NCBI GenBank assembly: GCA_036398215.1
Contig: DASWHK010000258.1
Location: forward strand, 40,920 to 104,919
DNA from: DASWHK01 sp036398215
GTDB lineage: Bacteria > Acidobacteriota > UBA890
DNA length: 64,000 bases
Reading direction: 5' to 3'
Part shown: in pieces, positions 48,619-57,865 of the stretch
Position numbering within the stretch: position 1 is the first letter of the stretch
Layout: each line of letters starts with the position of its first letter
Program-made: the position numbers and the translations under genes
The notes under the pieces: model-generated
What the model was told of the DNA's origin: nothing
The model's input: only the letters and a program-made list of their open reading frames with translations
Databases searched by the model: none

Positions 48619-51492
48619 CTAGGAGCATCCCGAGGTGGCTCCGCAGTTCAAGCACTTGTAGCAAACGCCGCTACGCACCATCAGCGAGCCACATCCGTGG
48701 CACAGGGGCGCGTCCGGCTGCGGGGCGAAGGCGACCTGCTCGCCGGCCCCCATGCTCGTGACCAACGACGTTTCGTCGTCGGCTTCTTCCATCCTCTCGA
48801 GGGCATCGAGGTCCTCTTCGGTCTGCATGCCGATCTCGGCCCGCTCCGCCGGGGTCAGGAAGCGGAGCGCCAGCCAGCGGAATACGTAGTCGGTGATCGA
48901 CTTGGCGTAGGGCAGCTCCGGGTTTCCGGTCCATCCCGAGGGCTCGTAGCGCGCGTGGCTCAGCTTGCCGACCAGAAACTTCAGTGGCACGCCGTACTGG
49001 AGCGCGAACGAGGTCATGCAGGCGAACGAGTCCATGAGGCCGGAGATCGTCGAGCCCTGCTTGGCCATGGTGATGAAGATCTCGCCGGGGGCGCCGTCGT
49101 TGAAAAGGCCGACGGTGATGTATCCCTTGTGACCGCCGATGCTGAACTTGTGGGTCAGCGAGCGGCGCTCGTCGGGCAGCTTGCGGCGCACCGGCTTTGG
49201 GCTGGCGTCGGCGGTCGCGGCGAGACTTCCCAGCGCGACCCCGGCGCTGGCGGCGCTGGCTTGCGCCGAGGCGCTGCCGGCGGTGGCCAGCGGCTGGCTG
49301 CGCTTGCTGCCGTCCCTGTAGATCGAAACCGCCTTGATGCCCTGCCGCCAGGCCTCGACGTAGGCCTCGCTGATCTCCTCGATCGAAGCGTTCTCCGGGA
49401 CGTTGATGGTCTTGGAGATCGCCCCCGAGATGAACGGCTGCACGGCGGCGACCATCTTGAGGTGGCCCATGTAATGGACGGCCCGCCGGCCGCCGAGGGC
49501 GCGGAAGGCGCAATCGAACACCGGCAGGTGCTCTTCGCGCAGGTGCGGGGCTCCCTCGATGGTGCTGTGCTCGTCGACGAAGCCGACCATCTCGCGGATC
49601 TGCTCCTCGCCGTAGCCGAGGTTGCGGAGCGCCGCCGGCACCGTGTCGTTGACGATCCGCAGCGTGCCGCCGCCGACCAGGCGCTTGTGCTTGACCAGCG
49701 CCAGGTCGGGTTCCACGCCGGTCGTGTCGCAGTCCATCATGAAGCTGATCGTGCCGGTGGGCGCCAGGACCGTCGCCTGGCTGTTGCGGTAGCCGTGCTC
49801 TTCGCCGAGCTCTACCGCCTGCTCCCAGACCTTGCTCGCCCAGCGCGTCAGCCGCTCTGGCACCAGCGTCGAGTCCAGCTCGTAGGAAGCGTCACGGTGC
49901 ATCTTCATGACCGCCAGCATGGGCTCGCGGTTGCGCGGGAAGCCGGCGAACGGTCCCTTTACCGCGGCGATCCGGGCCGATTGCTGGTACGCCTCGCCGC
50001 ACATGATCGCGGTCACGGCGGCGGCCCAGGCGCGGCCGCCGTCGGAATCGTACGGTAGCCCCTGGTTCATCAGCAGCGCGCCGAGGTTGGCGTAACCGAG
50101 GCCCAGCGGCCGGTAGTCGAACGAGTTCTTGGCGATGTTGGGGGTCGGATACTCGGCGTAGCCGACGATGATCTCCATGCCGGTGAAGGTGACGGCGACG
50201 GCCCGGCGGTACGACTCGACGTCGAACGAGCTGTCCTCGCGGACGAACTTCATCAGGTTGAGCGACGCCAGATTGCAGGCCGTCTCGTCGAGGAACATGT
50301 ACTCGGAGCAGGGGTTGGAGCCGTAGATCCGGTCGCTGTTGCTGCAGGTGTGCCAGCGGTTGATCGTGTCGTCGAACTGCATGCCGGGGTCGCCGCACTG
50401 GTGGGTGCAGCTGGCCAGCTTGGCCAGCAGGTCGCGGGCCCGGAAGGTGTCCATCGGCTTGCCGTCCACCCGGCCCACGGTCTGCCAGTCGCCGTCCGCC
50501 TCCACCGCCCGCATGAAGGCGTCGGAGGCGCGCACGCTGTGGTTAGCGTTCTGGAAGAACACCGACGAGTAGGCCTCGCCGTCGAGCGCCGGATCGTAGC
50601 CGGCCTCGATCAGCGACCAGGCCTTTTGCTCTTCCCTGGCCTTGCTCTCGATGAACTCGACGATGTCGGGGTGGTCGATGTCGAGCATCACCATCTTCGC
50701 CGCCCGCCGGGTCTTGCCGCCGCTCTTGATGACGCCGGCGAAGGCGTCGAAGCCCTTCATGAACGAGACCGGGCCCGAGGCGATGCCGCCGCCCGAGAGC
50801 TTTTCCTTGGAGCCGCGAAGGCGCGACAGGTTGACGCCGGCGCCGGAGCCCCACTTGAAGATCAGCCCCTCGGTCTTGGCGAGGTCGAGGATCGACTCCA
50901 TGGTGTCGTCGACGTGGTTGATGTAGCAGGCCGACGCCTGCTGGCGCTCGCCGGCGACGCCGATGTTGAACCACACCGGCGAGTTGAAGGCGACCATCTG
51001 GTGAAGGAGCAGGTGGGTGAGCTCATCGGAGAAGATCTCGGCGTCTTCCGGAGAGGCGAAGTAGTCGCCGTCCATTCCCCACTGGGTGATCGTGCCGACC
51101 ACGCGGCCGATCAGCTGCTTGAGGCTCGACTCGCGCTGCGCGGTGTCGATCTGCCCGTGGAAGTACTTGGAGGCGACGATGTTGGTGGCGCGCTGCGACC
51201 AGAACGTCGGGAACTCGACGTCGAGCTGCTCGAAGACGGTCTCGCCCTCGGCGTTGAGGATGACCGCGTCGCGCGTCTCCCACTCCACGGCGTCATACGG
51301 ATGCACACCGTCGGCGGTGAAAAAGCGCTTGAAAGACAGGCCGCGGCGGGGGGACGCGTCGTCGTCGCCGTCCTTCTTCGTCGATCTTTTCGCGGACGCG
51401 GGCGCGGGCGCCGTTGCCGGTTGCGGTGCCGCGTCCGTCGCTTCGACGTCGGCCGCTTGGCTATCAGGCTCGGACCATTCGTCAGCGGCCAT
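48619..51492 (-). CDS. nrdJ: Adenosylcobalamin-dependent ribonucleotide reductase (class II)
   Basis: 957 aa from ATG 51492, with GGGAGG 7 nt upstream. It reduces ribonucleotides using an adenosylcobalamin radical and works with or without oxygen. After an N-terminal Ala/Lys-rich tail (about 1-50) comes the barrel, with [25 protein letters not shown] and the radical-site motif [19 protein letters not shown]. The C-terminal region ends in a zinc ribbon with [20 protein letters not shown] spacing. No B12 riboswitch is seen in its leader. It has a near-consensus promoter. Confidence 0.96.
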   Translation of the reverse strand: MAADEWSEPDSQAADVEATDAAPQPATAPAPASAKRSTKKDGDDDASPRRGLSFKRFFTADGVHPYDAVEWETRDAVILNAEGETVFEQLDVEFPTFWSQRATNIVASKYFHGQIDTAQRESSLKQLIGRVVGTITQWGMDGDYFASPEDAEIFSDELTHLLLHQMVAFNSPVWFNIGVAGERQQASACYINHVDDTMESILDLAKTEGLIFKWGSGAGVNLSRLRGSKEKLSGGGIASGPVSFMKGFDAFAGVIKSGGKTRRAAKMVMLDIDHPDIVEFIESKAREEQKAWSLIEAGYDPALDGEAYSSVFFQNANHSVRASDAFMRAVEADGDWQTVGRVDGKPMDTFRARDLLAKLASCTHQCGDPGMQFDDTINRWHTCSNSDRIYGSNPCSEYMFLDETACNLASLNLMKFVREDSSFDVESYRRAVAVTFTGMEIIVGYAEYPTPNIAKNSFDYRPLGLGYANLGALLMNQGLPYDSDGGRAWAAAVTAIMCGEAYQQSARIAAVKGPFAGFPRNREPMLAVMKMHRDASYELDSTLVPERLTRWASKVWEQAVELGEEHGYRNSQATVLAPTGTISFMMDCDTTGVEPDLALVKHKRLVGGGTLRIVNDTVPAALRNLGYGEEQIREMVGFVDEHSTIEGAPHLREEHLPVFDCAFRALGGRRAVHYMGHLKMVAAVQPFISGAISKTINVPENASIEEISEAYVEAWRQGIKAVSIYRDGSKRSQPLATAGSASAQASAASAGVALGSLAATADASPKPVRRKLPDERRSLTHKFSIGGHKGYITVGLFNDGAPGEIFITMAKQGSTISGLMDSFACMTSFALQYGVPLKFLVGKLSHARYEPSGWTGNPELPYAKSITDYVFRWLALRFLTPAERAEIGMQTEEDLDALERMEEADDETSLVTSMGAGEQVAFAPQPDAPLCHGCGSLMVRSGVCYKCLNCGATSGCS

Positions 51493-51587
51493 GGTTATCC
51501 TCCCAAACAAGGCTGGTGACCCGTTCGCCCGGCCAGGGGAAATGCCCGGGGCACGGTGTCGATCTCTAGGTGCCGGAAAACTCCGCC

Positions 51588-51616
51588 GTTATACGTGCCC
51601 GGAAAGGCGATGTCAA
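51588..51616 (-). promoter_or_regulatory. Strong sigma-70 promoter for nrdJ
   Basis: On the minus strand TTGACA (51616-51611), exactly 17 bp, then TATAAC (51593-51588). The predicted start near 51581 gives an untranslated leader of about 90 nt. This is the best promoter match in the window. The 391 bp spacer 51493-51883 also holds the NrdR-like site and must contain the fdxA promoter, which I cannot place. Confidence 0.8.
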
Positions 51617-51624
51617 GCATCAAG

Positions 51625-51639
51625 CCACAATATGTTGGG
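51625..51639. promoter_or_regulatory. Possible NrdR box upstream of nrdJ
   Basis: CCACAATATGTTGGG lies 8 bp upstream of the nrdJ -35. It resembles the NrdR consensus ACACwATATATwGTGT in its left half. A weaker TTGTGGAAAACATGTGG lies about four helical turns further upstream (51668-51684). Tentative. Confidence 0.35.
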
Positions 51640-51883
51640 TATTTTATCGCATCTGACCACCAGAGGTTGTGGAAAACATGTGGAGGCGACGCGAACGATG
51701 GGCTGCGATGTTCACCATTCCCGGGGTTCACCGGATACGAATGTACCACGAAAACAAGAATGCCGCTGGCGGCGCCGGGGTCCGCCGATTCGGGGGCCCG
51801 GTGACGGCTTGCATCCCGGGGGCGCGGTGGTAAGCTGCCGAGCGTTCGGGCAGGCCGTCCCGAAAGAGCGCAAGGCTACGAGC

Positions 51884-52180
<297 letters not shown>

Positions 52181-52208
52181 CCGCCGCCCCGGGCCGGCGG
52201 CGGGCCCC

Positions 52209-53891
52209 TCAATCGAAGCGGATCTCGAGGCTCTCGACGACCGCCTCGCGCCGGTAGCGGCGTACCGCCAGGCTGGCCTCGACGGCCAGCCAGATGGCGA
52301 TCACCAGCAGCAGCGCGCCGGTCCCGAAGAGCACCCAGTCGCGGGCGTTCCAGAAGTCGCGGAGCTTGGCGACCATCGCCGCCATCGTCGATGCCAACAT
52401 GAAGACCATCGGTATCAACGTGTAGAGGATCGGCTTGCCGCGCTGCAACAGGTAGAGGGTCACCGCGAGCAGCGCCAGGCCGGCCATCAGTTGGTTGGTG
52501 GTGCCGAACAGCTGCCACAGGGCGAGGGCCGCGGCCTGCCCGTGGTACTCGTAGAAGGCGAAAAAGCCGATGGCCACCACGGCGAGCCCCGAGGCCTGGT
52601 AGCGGCCGCCGAGCAGCGGCATGCGCACCGTCTCACTGACCTCGGCGATGTTGTAGCGCAACAGCCGGGTCGCCGAGTCCAGCGTCGTCAGCGCGAAGGA
52701 GACCACCACGACGGCGATGAACGTCTCGCCGAGCGCCTCGGGCACGCCGAGTCCCCCGAGAAAGCGGGTCGTGCCGCTGATGAAGGCCCCGATGTTGTTG
52801 CCCAGGCTGTCGGCATGTTGCCAGCTGGCGTAGTGGGCCAGCCAATCCTCGCGGGAGATGAACCCGGCGGTGCAGGCCAGGACCGCCATCAATCCGAGCA
52901 GCGATTCGCCGAGCATGGCGCCGTAACCGATGAACGGCGCGTCGGTCTCCTTGTCGAGCTGCTTGGCGGTGGTCCCCGACGAGACCAGGGAATGGAAGCC
53001 GCTGGCGGCGCCGCAAGCGATGACGATGAACACGAACGGGTAGATCGGCGGCGCTCCGGCCGGGGCGAGGTCCACCGCCGGGGCGACGAACTCCGGGTTA
53101 CGGAAAGCGAAGCCGAGGTACATGCCGCCGAGGCCGAGGTAGAGCAACAGGCTGTTGATGTAGTCGCGCGGCTGCAGGAGCATCCACACCGGCAGGACGC
53201 TGGCCGCGAAGGCGTAGGCGAGCAGTATCCACTTCCATTGCCCGATCGACGGGCCGACGATCGGGAAGTCGATGCCGAGCCAGACGAAGCCGAGCATGGC
53301 CACGAAGCCGAGGCTGGTCACCCTGCGCAGGTCCCAGCCGCGCCGGTAGACGGAAAAGCCCATCGCCAGGGCGATCACCATCAACCCCGCCGTCGGGAAC
53401 ACCGCCTGGGGGTAGAACTCGGCGGAGAAGAGGCGCGCCACCACGTCGACGAAAACCCCCATCGCCAGCGAGATCAGGAAGAAGATGATGATGTGGAAGA
53501 GGCTCTTGGCGCGGCGGCCGATCAGGCCTTCGGCGATCTTGCCGATCGACATCCCGCGCGCCCGGATCGACACCGCCAGGGCGCTGAAGTCGTGCACCGC
53601 GCCGACGAACACCGCCCCCAGCACCACCCACAGCATGGCCGGCACCCAGCCCCAGATGACGGCGATGGCCGGGCCCAGCATCGGCGACAGGCCGGTGATC
53701 GAGGCGTAGTGGTGGCCGAAGAGCACGAAGCGGTTGGCGGGGACGTAATCGACCTCGTCGCGCAGCTCGTGGGCCGGCGTCATCCTGTCCGGCGATAGCT
53801 GGAACAGGCGCCGGGCGAGATGCTGGGCGTAGAGCTTGTAGGCCAGGATGTAGACGGCCAGGCAGATGAGGGTGGCGATCAGTGGCGTCAT
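52209..53891 (-). CDS. cstA: Carbon starvation protein CstA (peptide/pyruvate transporter)
   Basis: 560 aa with about 15 hydrophobic helices. CstA-family proteins import peptides or pyruvate and are induced by carbon starvation. Family landmarks are YVPANRFVLFGHHYASITGL near the N-terminus, GAVHDFSALAVSIRARG, and SSGTTAKQLDKETDA. The start overlaps the BON gene stop by 4 nt. It is the last gene of the aquaporin-phosphatase-BON-cstA operon. There is no separate small YbdD-like gene after it. Confidence 0.92.
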   Translation of the reverse strand: MTPLIATLICLAVYILAYKLYAQHLARRLFQLSPDRMTPAHELRDEVDYVPANRFVLFGHHYASITGLSPMLGPAIAVIWGWVPAMLWVVLGAVFVGAVHDFSALAVSIRARGMSIGKIAEGLIGRRAKSLFHIIIFFLISLAMGVFVDVVARLFSAEFYPQAVFPTAGLMVIALAMGFSVYRRGWDLRRVTSLGFVAMLGFVWLGIDFPIVGPSIGQWKWILLAYAFAASVLPVWMLLQPRDYINSLLLYLGLGGMYLGFAFRNPEFVAPAVDLAPAGAPPIYPFVFIVIACGAASGFHSLVSSGTTAKQLDKETDAPFIGYGAMLGESLLGLMAVLACTAGFISREDWLAHYASWQHADSLGNNIGAFISGTTRFLGGLGVPEALGETFIAVVVVSFALTTLDSATRLLRYNIAEVSETVRMPLLGGRYQASGLAVVAIGFFAFYEYHGQAAALALWQLFGTTNQLMAGLALLAVTLYLLQRGKPILYTLIPMVFMLASTMAAMVAKLRDFWNARDWVLFGTGALLLVIAIWLAVEASLAVRRYRREAVVESLEIRFD

Positions 53892-54283
53892 CCTGCGATA
53901 TCCCCTGGTTGCGGTTGCGGTTTCGGCTCTGTCCCGGTCCCGCCCGCCGGCTCCCTCGGTGCGCGAACCTCGAGCTCGTCGACGATCTCTTCGACGCCCT
54001 CGACGCCGCGGCTGATGAGCACGGCGAGCTGGCGCTGCTCGACGCTCGCGACGTGGCCGGACAGCGTCACGATGCCGTCGTCGGCGCTCACCTTGATGTC
54101 TCCGAACAGCTCGAAGTCCTTTTGCAGCGCCAGCGCCGCCCGCACCGCGGCGACCGTCGCCGCGTTGTTCACCGTCTCACCCGTCTGGCCGCCGACCCCG
54201 CGCCAGTCGACGGGCCCGAAGGCGAAGTGGACGACGGCCACCCCGATGACGATTCCGATCAGCAACACGAGCAGCGATTTCAT
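53888..54283 (-). CDS. BON domain protein with N-terminal membrane helix
   Basis: 131 aa. The N-terminal hydrophobic helix (about 4-22, LLVLLIGIVIGVAVVHFAF) is an anchor or uncleaved signal. A single BON domain follows at about 45-110: AALALQKDFELFGDIKVSADDGIVTL is split over its first strands, then GVEGVEEIVDELEV. BON domains bind membranes and are common in osmotic-shock proteins such as OsmY. It overlaps both neighbours by 4 nt. A Pro/Gln tail ends the protein. Confidence 0.85.
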   Translation of the reverse strand: MKSLLVLLIGIVIGVAVVHFAFGPVDWRGVGGQTGETVNNAATVAAVRAALALQKDFELFGDIKVSADDGIVTLSGHVASVEQRQLAVLISRGVEGVEEIVDELEVRAPREPAGGTGTEPKPQPQPGDIAG

Positions 54284-56052
54284 CGTTGTCCGTCCGTATA
54301 CCGCACGACGACCAAAGTGATGTCGTCGTGCGGGTTATGGAGGCCGCGGCTGAACTCGGCGATGGCGGCGAACACCTTTTCACAGACGCTGCGGACGTCG
54401 TCGTCGATGTTGCCGCGCACGACGTCGAGCAGGCGCTCCTCGCCGAACTCGTTCTCGGCCGGGTCGTAGGCCTCGGTGACCCCGTCCGTATAGCACAAAA
54501 GCAGGTCCCCGGCCTCCAGTTTCATTCGCTGGAGCTCGTACGTGCGGCCGCGGAAGAGGCCGAGCGGCAGGCCGCCGCCGGTGAGGCGGTGGCACTCGCC
54601 GCCACGTAGCAGCAGCGGCGGGTTGTGGCCGGCGTTGACGTAGACGAAGCCGCCGTCGGCGTGCAACCGGCCGGCGAAAAAGGTGGCATAACGCTCCGGC
54701 GTGGTGCGCCGGACGAGAAACTCGTTGACCCGCTCGCAGACCTTGGCGAGATCATCCTGCGCCGACGACTCGGCGAGGAACGACGACTGCAGAGTCGACA
54801 TCACCAGCGAGGCCGGGACGCCTTTCCCGGAGACGTCGCCGACCGCGAAGTCGAGGTCGCCGGCGGCGGACAGGAAGACGTCGTAGTAATCGCCCCCCAC
54901 CTGGCGCGCCGGCTGGTTGAACCCGTAGATCGAGGCCCAGTCCAGCTGTGGGAACTCGTGGGGCAGCAGGCTCTGCTGGATCTCCCGGGCCACCGCCATC
55001 TCGTCCTCGAGGCGCCGCTTCTCGAGCGCCTCTTCGAAGAGCCAGGCGTTCTCGATGGCGAGCGCCGCGTGGCTGGCGAACGACTCGAAGAGCGCGAGGT
55101 CCTGGGCGGTGAAGAAACGAGTCGGCGAGCGGCGGTCGACGTAGATGACGCCGATCAGGTTGAGCTCCGGTCTCGGCGTCCTGCCGGCGGCGGCCCGGGC
55201 GGCGAGCCCCGCGGCGCCGGCGGCGGTCTCGACGCCGGCCAGACCAGCCTCTTCTTCTTCTTCTTCTTCGTCGTCGTCCGTCGCCCCGTATTGCAGCGGG
55301 CCGATGCGCTTGCGATGGAGCCGCAGCGGCACGCACATCACCGTCCTGAGGCTGAGGCCGACGATGCTTTCCTGGCCGCTGAAGCGGTCGTCCTGGGCGG
55401 CGTCGGTCAGTATGCGGGGCTCACCGGTGGTGACCACGTCGCGAACCACCGTGGAGCTGTAGCGTGAGTCCTCGGCGGCCGAGGTGTCGAAGTTGCGCTG
55501 CACCTGGATCTCCATGTGATCGGCGTGCTCGCCGAGAAGCAGCATGCCGCGCTCGGCGCGGGTGAGGGCGAGGACCGCCTCGATCACCTTCTCGAGCACG
55601 TCGTCGAGGCGCAGCGACGAGTTCAGCGCCTTGCTGATCTCCAGCAGCGCCCAGAGGTTGCGCAGGTTCTCGGCCGTCGGCTCGATCTCCTCGGCGGTCT
55701 CCATCAGGTCGGAGAACTCGCGGTGGGTGCGGTAGATCATCGTGCTGTTGTTGGCGCGGCCCAGGCGGATGCGGTCGTTGTGCGCCAGCGGCTGGGGCTT
55801 GCGGATCCGGATGTCGTTGACGAACGTGCCGTGCGTGCTGCCGAGGTCCTCCACGAAGCCGCCCTCGTCCGAGAACCAGATGCGGGCATGCTCGCGGGAG
55901 ACCGTCGGGTCGAGGATCTGCAGCTCGTTGGTGGTGCGGCGGCCGACGGTGATCGAGCCGGCGGCCAGCGACAGGAAGGTGTCGCTCCCGTCGTCGTCCT
56001 GGGCGACCAGATGGGGGCCGTCCTGCACGCTGCGCTCCAATGTCTTGTCCAT
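54280..56052 (-). CDS. FHA-GAF-PP2C (SpoIIE-type) serine/threonine phosphatase
   Basis: 590 aa from ATG 56052. The FHA domain is at about 30-110 (SREHARIWF and GSTHGTFVNDIRI are the pThr-binding loops). The GAF domain is at about 145-345, interrupted near 255-290 by a DDDEEEEEEE run and an Ala-rich stretch. The SpoIIE/RsbU-type PP2C domain covers about 375-588 with LLPHEFPQLDWA, GGDYYDVF, AVGDVSGKGVPASL, LLCYTDGVTEAY and HDDITLVVVRY (metal Asp residues intact). It probably senses a phosphoprotein plus a small ligand and dephosphorylates an anti-sigma antagonist or other target. Confidence 0.92.
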   Translation of the reverse strand: MDKTLERSVQDGPHLVAQDDDGSDTFLSLAAGSITVGRRTTNELQILDPTVSREHARIWFSDEGGFVEDLGSTHGTFVNDIRIRKPQPLAHNDRIRLGRANNSTMIYRTHREFSDLMETAEEIEPTAENLRNLWALLEISKALNSSLRLDDVLEKVIEAVLALTRAERGMLLLGEHADHMEIQVQRNFDTSAAEDSRYSSTVVRDVVTTGEPRILTDAAQDDRFSGQESIVGLSLRTVMCVPLRLHRKRIGPLQYGATDDDEEEEEEEAGLAGVETAAGAAGLAARAAAGRTPRPELNLIGVIYVDRRSPTRFFTAQDLALFESFASHAALAIENAWLFEEALEKRRLEDEMAVAREIQQSLLPHEFPQLDWASIYGFNQPARQVGGDYYDVFLSAAGDLDFAVGDVSGKGVPASLVMSTLQSSFLAESSAQDDLAKVCERVNEFLVRRTTPERYATFFAGRLHADGGFVYVNAGHNPPLLLRGGECHRLTGGGLPLGLFRGRTYELQRMKLEAGDLLLCYTDGVTEAYDPAENEFGEERLLDVVRGNIDDDVRSVCEKVFAAIAEFSRGLHNPHDDITLVVVRYTDGQR

Positions 56053-56065
56053 GGCTGCCAGGCGG

Positions 56066-56749
56066 TCAGTCGCTCGCCGCGGGCTGCAGCAGGCGGAAGG
56101 CAAGGGCGGCGACGAGGCCACCTGCGAGGGGCCCGATCCAGTAGACCAGATGGTCGCTCCAGACGCCCGAGGCGAGCGCCGGCCCGAACGCCCGTGCCGG
56201 GTTCATGGCGGCGCCGGTCAAGGCGCCGCCGGCGAGCATGTCGGCGACCAGCACGAGACCGATGGCGAGGCCGTACATGCCCGCCGGGGCGCGCTCGTCG
56301 ATCGCCACCTGCAGGAAGGTGAAGACCAGCAAGAAGGTGAAGATGGCCTCGAGAAAGACGCCGGTCGAGAAGGCCACCTCCGGGCTCAGCGTCGGGGTGC
56401 CCATGTCGACCGGCGTCCACACTTCCGGGGCGTAGAGCCCGGCCAGCGTATAGCCGGCGAGCGCCGCGCCGCCGAGCTGGGAGACGACGTACAGGCCGGC
56501 CAGGGGCGGCTGCAGTCGGCCGTTGATCGCCACCGCGAAGGTGACCGCAGGGTTGATGTGGCCGCCGGAGATGTGCCCGGTAGCGTAGATCATGCACAGC
56601 AGGACGGTGGCGTGGGCGAGGGCGATGCCGGTCAGGCCGATCTCGCCGCCGCTGTACTGGTTGGCGCAGATCGCGCCGGCACCGATGAAGACCAGCCCGA
56701 AGGTGCCGATGGCTTCGGCGAGGCAACGTTTCCACCAGTCGGGGGTCAT
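56066..56749 (-). CDS. Aquaporin (MIP family)
   Basis: 227 aa with six hydrophobic helices. Both pore motifs are present: GGHINPAVTF (NPA 66-68) and AAMNPARAFGP (NPA 183-185, with Arg186 in the selectivity filter). Water channel rather than glycerol facilitator is more likely given the compact loops, but this is not proven. It is 13 bp upstream of the phosphatase gene and first of a four-gene overlapping operon. Confidence 0.92.
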   Translation of the reverse strand: MTPDWWKRCLAEAIGTFGLVFIGAGAICANQYSGGEIGLTGIALAHATVLLCMIYATGHISGGHINPAVTFAVAINGRLQPPLAGLYVVSQLGGAALAGYTLAGLYAPEVWTPVDMGTPTLSPEVAFSTGVFLEAIFTFLLVFTFLQVAIDERAPAGMYGLAIGLVLVADMLAGGALTGAAMNPARAFGPALASGVWSDHLVYWIGPLAGGLVAALAFRLLQPAASD

Positions 56750-57008
56750 CGGCAGGAGCTTCGGTCGGCGGGACGGTGCGGATTGTAGCGGCGACCCCCG
56801 GAGGAGTCAACGAACGGCAGGGCCGGCCGATAGGGCTCGCCCATCCTTTAAGTCTTTTCATGTGTATGAGTTACGACGACCGGCGTCGGTCCGTCTTCGT
56901 TGATGAACCGGGCACCTTGTGCGATAATCGCCGCATCTGAGTACTCCGTCCCATGAATTGTTTCCAGGTGGTCTCGTGGGGTAGGAGGGAGTATCGAGGG
57001 TTGCTGTC

Positions 57009-57794
57009 GTGGCGCCGGATTCACGGCTGCGCGGGGCGCCCGAGGAGCCGCGAATGGAGCCCCAAACCGACCCCGTGCCGGGCCCGGCCACGCCGGCCAT
57101 GCTTCGCGTCCGCCGCCTGGGCGGCCGCAGCTACCGGGACGCCTGGGTGCTCCAGGAGCGCGCCGCCGCCGACGTAGCGGCCGGTGGCGCCGACCAGCTT
57201 CTCTTCGTGAGCCATCCGCCGGTGGTCACCCTGGGGCGGGGCACGACGCCGGACCAGCTGCTGGCCCCGCCGGCCGAGCTCGCCGCGGCCGGCATCGCCG
57301 TGCTCACCGCCGACCGCGGCGGCGGCGCCACCTATCACGGGCCGGGGCAGATCGTCGGCTACCCGCTGATCGATCTTCGCAGGCGCAATTTGACCGTGCG
57401 CGGCTACCTGCGGGCTCTGGAGGCGGCGCTGGTCGTCGTCTTGCGGGGCGAGGGGGTCGCGGCGTTCACGCGGCAGGGGTTGACCGGCGCCTGGACCGTC
57501 GCCGGCAAGATCGCCGCCATCGGGATCTCGGTGCGGCGCGGGATCACCCGCCACGGCTTCGCCCTCAACGTCGAGACCGACCTCGGCGGCTTCGCACGGA
57601 TCCTCCCCTGCGGCCTCGCCGAGCCGGTTACCTCGATGCGCGCGAGCGGCTGGCGCGGCTCGACCGCCGCGCTGACCGCCGGAATCGTCACCGCGCTCGA
57701 AGCCAGCCTGCGGAGCGCCCCCGCGACGCGGTGGCCCGAGGTCCGGCTGCCGCTCCCCCCCGCTGCCGCGCCCGGCCCCCGGGTGCCGGCATGA
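57009..57794 (+). CDS. lipB: Octanoyl-[acyl carrier protein] transferase LipB
   Basis: 261 aa from GTG 57009; ATG 57054 is possible. It transfers octanoate from ACP to lipoyl domains. The signature RGGGATYHGPGQ is at 103-114, Lys167 (VAGKIAAIG) and Cys201 (LPCGL) are the catalytic pair. The final residues, AAAPGPRVPA, are encoded by the first half of a 44 bp tandem duplication, and the TGA overlaps an ATG. It is first in lipB-lipA-E1alpha-E1beta-E2-E3. Confidence 0.94.
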   Translation: MAPDSRLRGAPEEPRMEPQTDPVPGPATPAMLRVRRLGGRSYRDAWVLQERAAADVAAGGADQLLFVSHPPVVTLGRGTTPDQLLAPPAELAAAGIAVLTADRGGGATYHGPGQIVGYPLIDLRRRNLTVRGYLRALEAALVVVLRGEGVAAFTRQGLTGAWTVAGKIAAIGISVRRGITRHGFALNVETDLGGFARILPCGLAEPVTSMRASGWRGSTAALTAGIVTALEASLRSAPATRWPEVRLPLPPAAAPGPRVPA

Positions 57795-57865
57795 GGAGAG
57801 ACGCCCGCGCCACCCCCGGCCCCCGGGTGCCGGCATGAGGAGAGACGCCCGTGCCACCCCCGGCC
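57771..57865 (+). repeat. 44 bp tandem duplication across the lipB/lipA junction
   Basis: Copy 1 is 57771-57814, copy 2 is 57815-57858, and the match runs on to 57865, with one mismatch (57808 against 57852). Each copy contains CCGGCATGAGGAGAGACGCC. Because 44 is not a multiple of 3, the first lipA-like start is out of frame. Confidence 0.95.
57791..57838 (+). CDS. Micro-ORF between lipB and lipA (duplication product)
   Basis: 15 codons, MRRDARATPGPRVPA. Its ATG overlaps the lipB stop (ATGA at 57791-57794) and its TGA overlaps the lipA ATG (ATGA at 57835-57838). The peptide is the lipA N-terminus joined, after a frame shift, to the lipB C-terminus. It may serve to pass ribosomes from lipB to lipA. 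No function is claimed for the peptide itself. Confidence 0.45.
   Translation: MRRDARATPGPRVPA

Noticed and set aside
51493..51883. Cobalamin riboswitch upstream of nrdJ
   Set aside because: I looked for a B12-box-like sequence and a long structured leader; the leader from the good promoter is only about 90 nt and shows neither.
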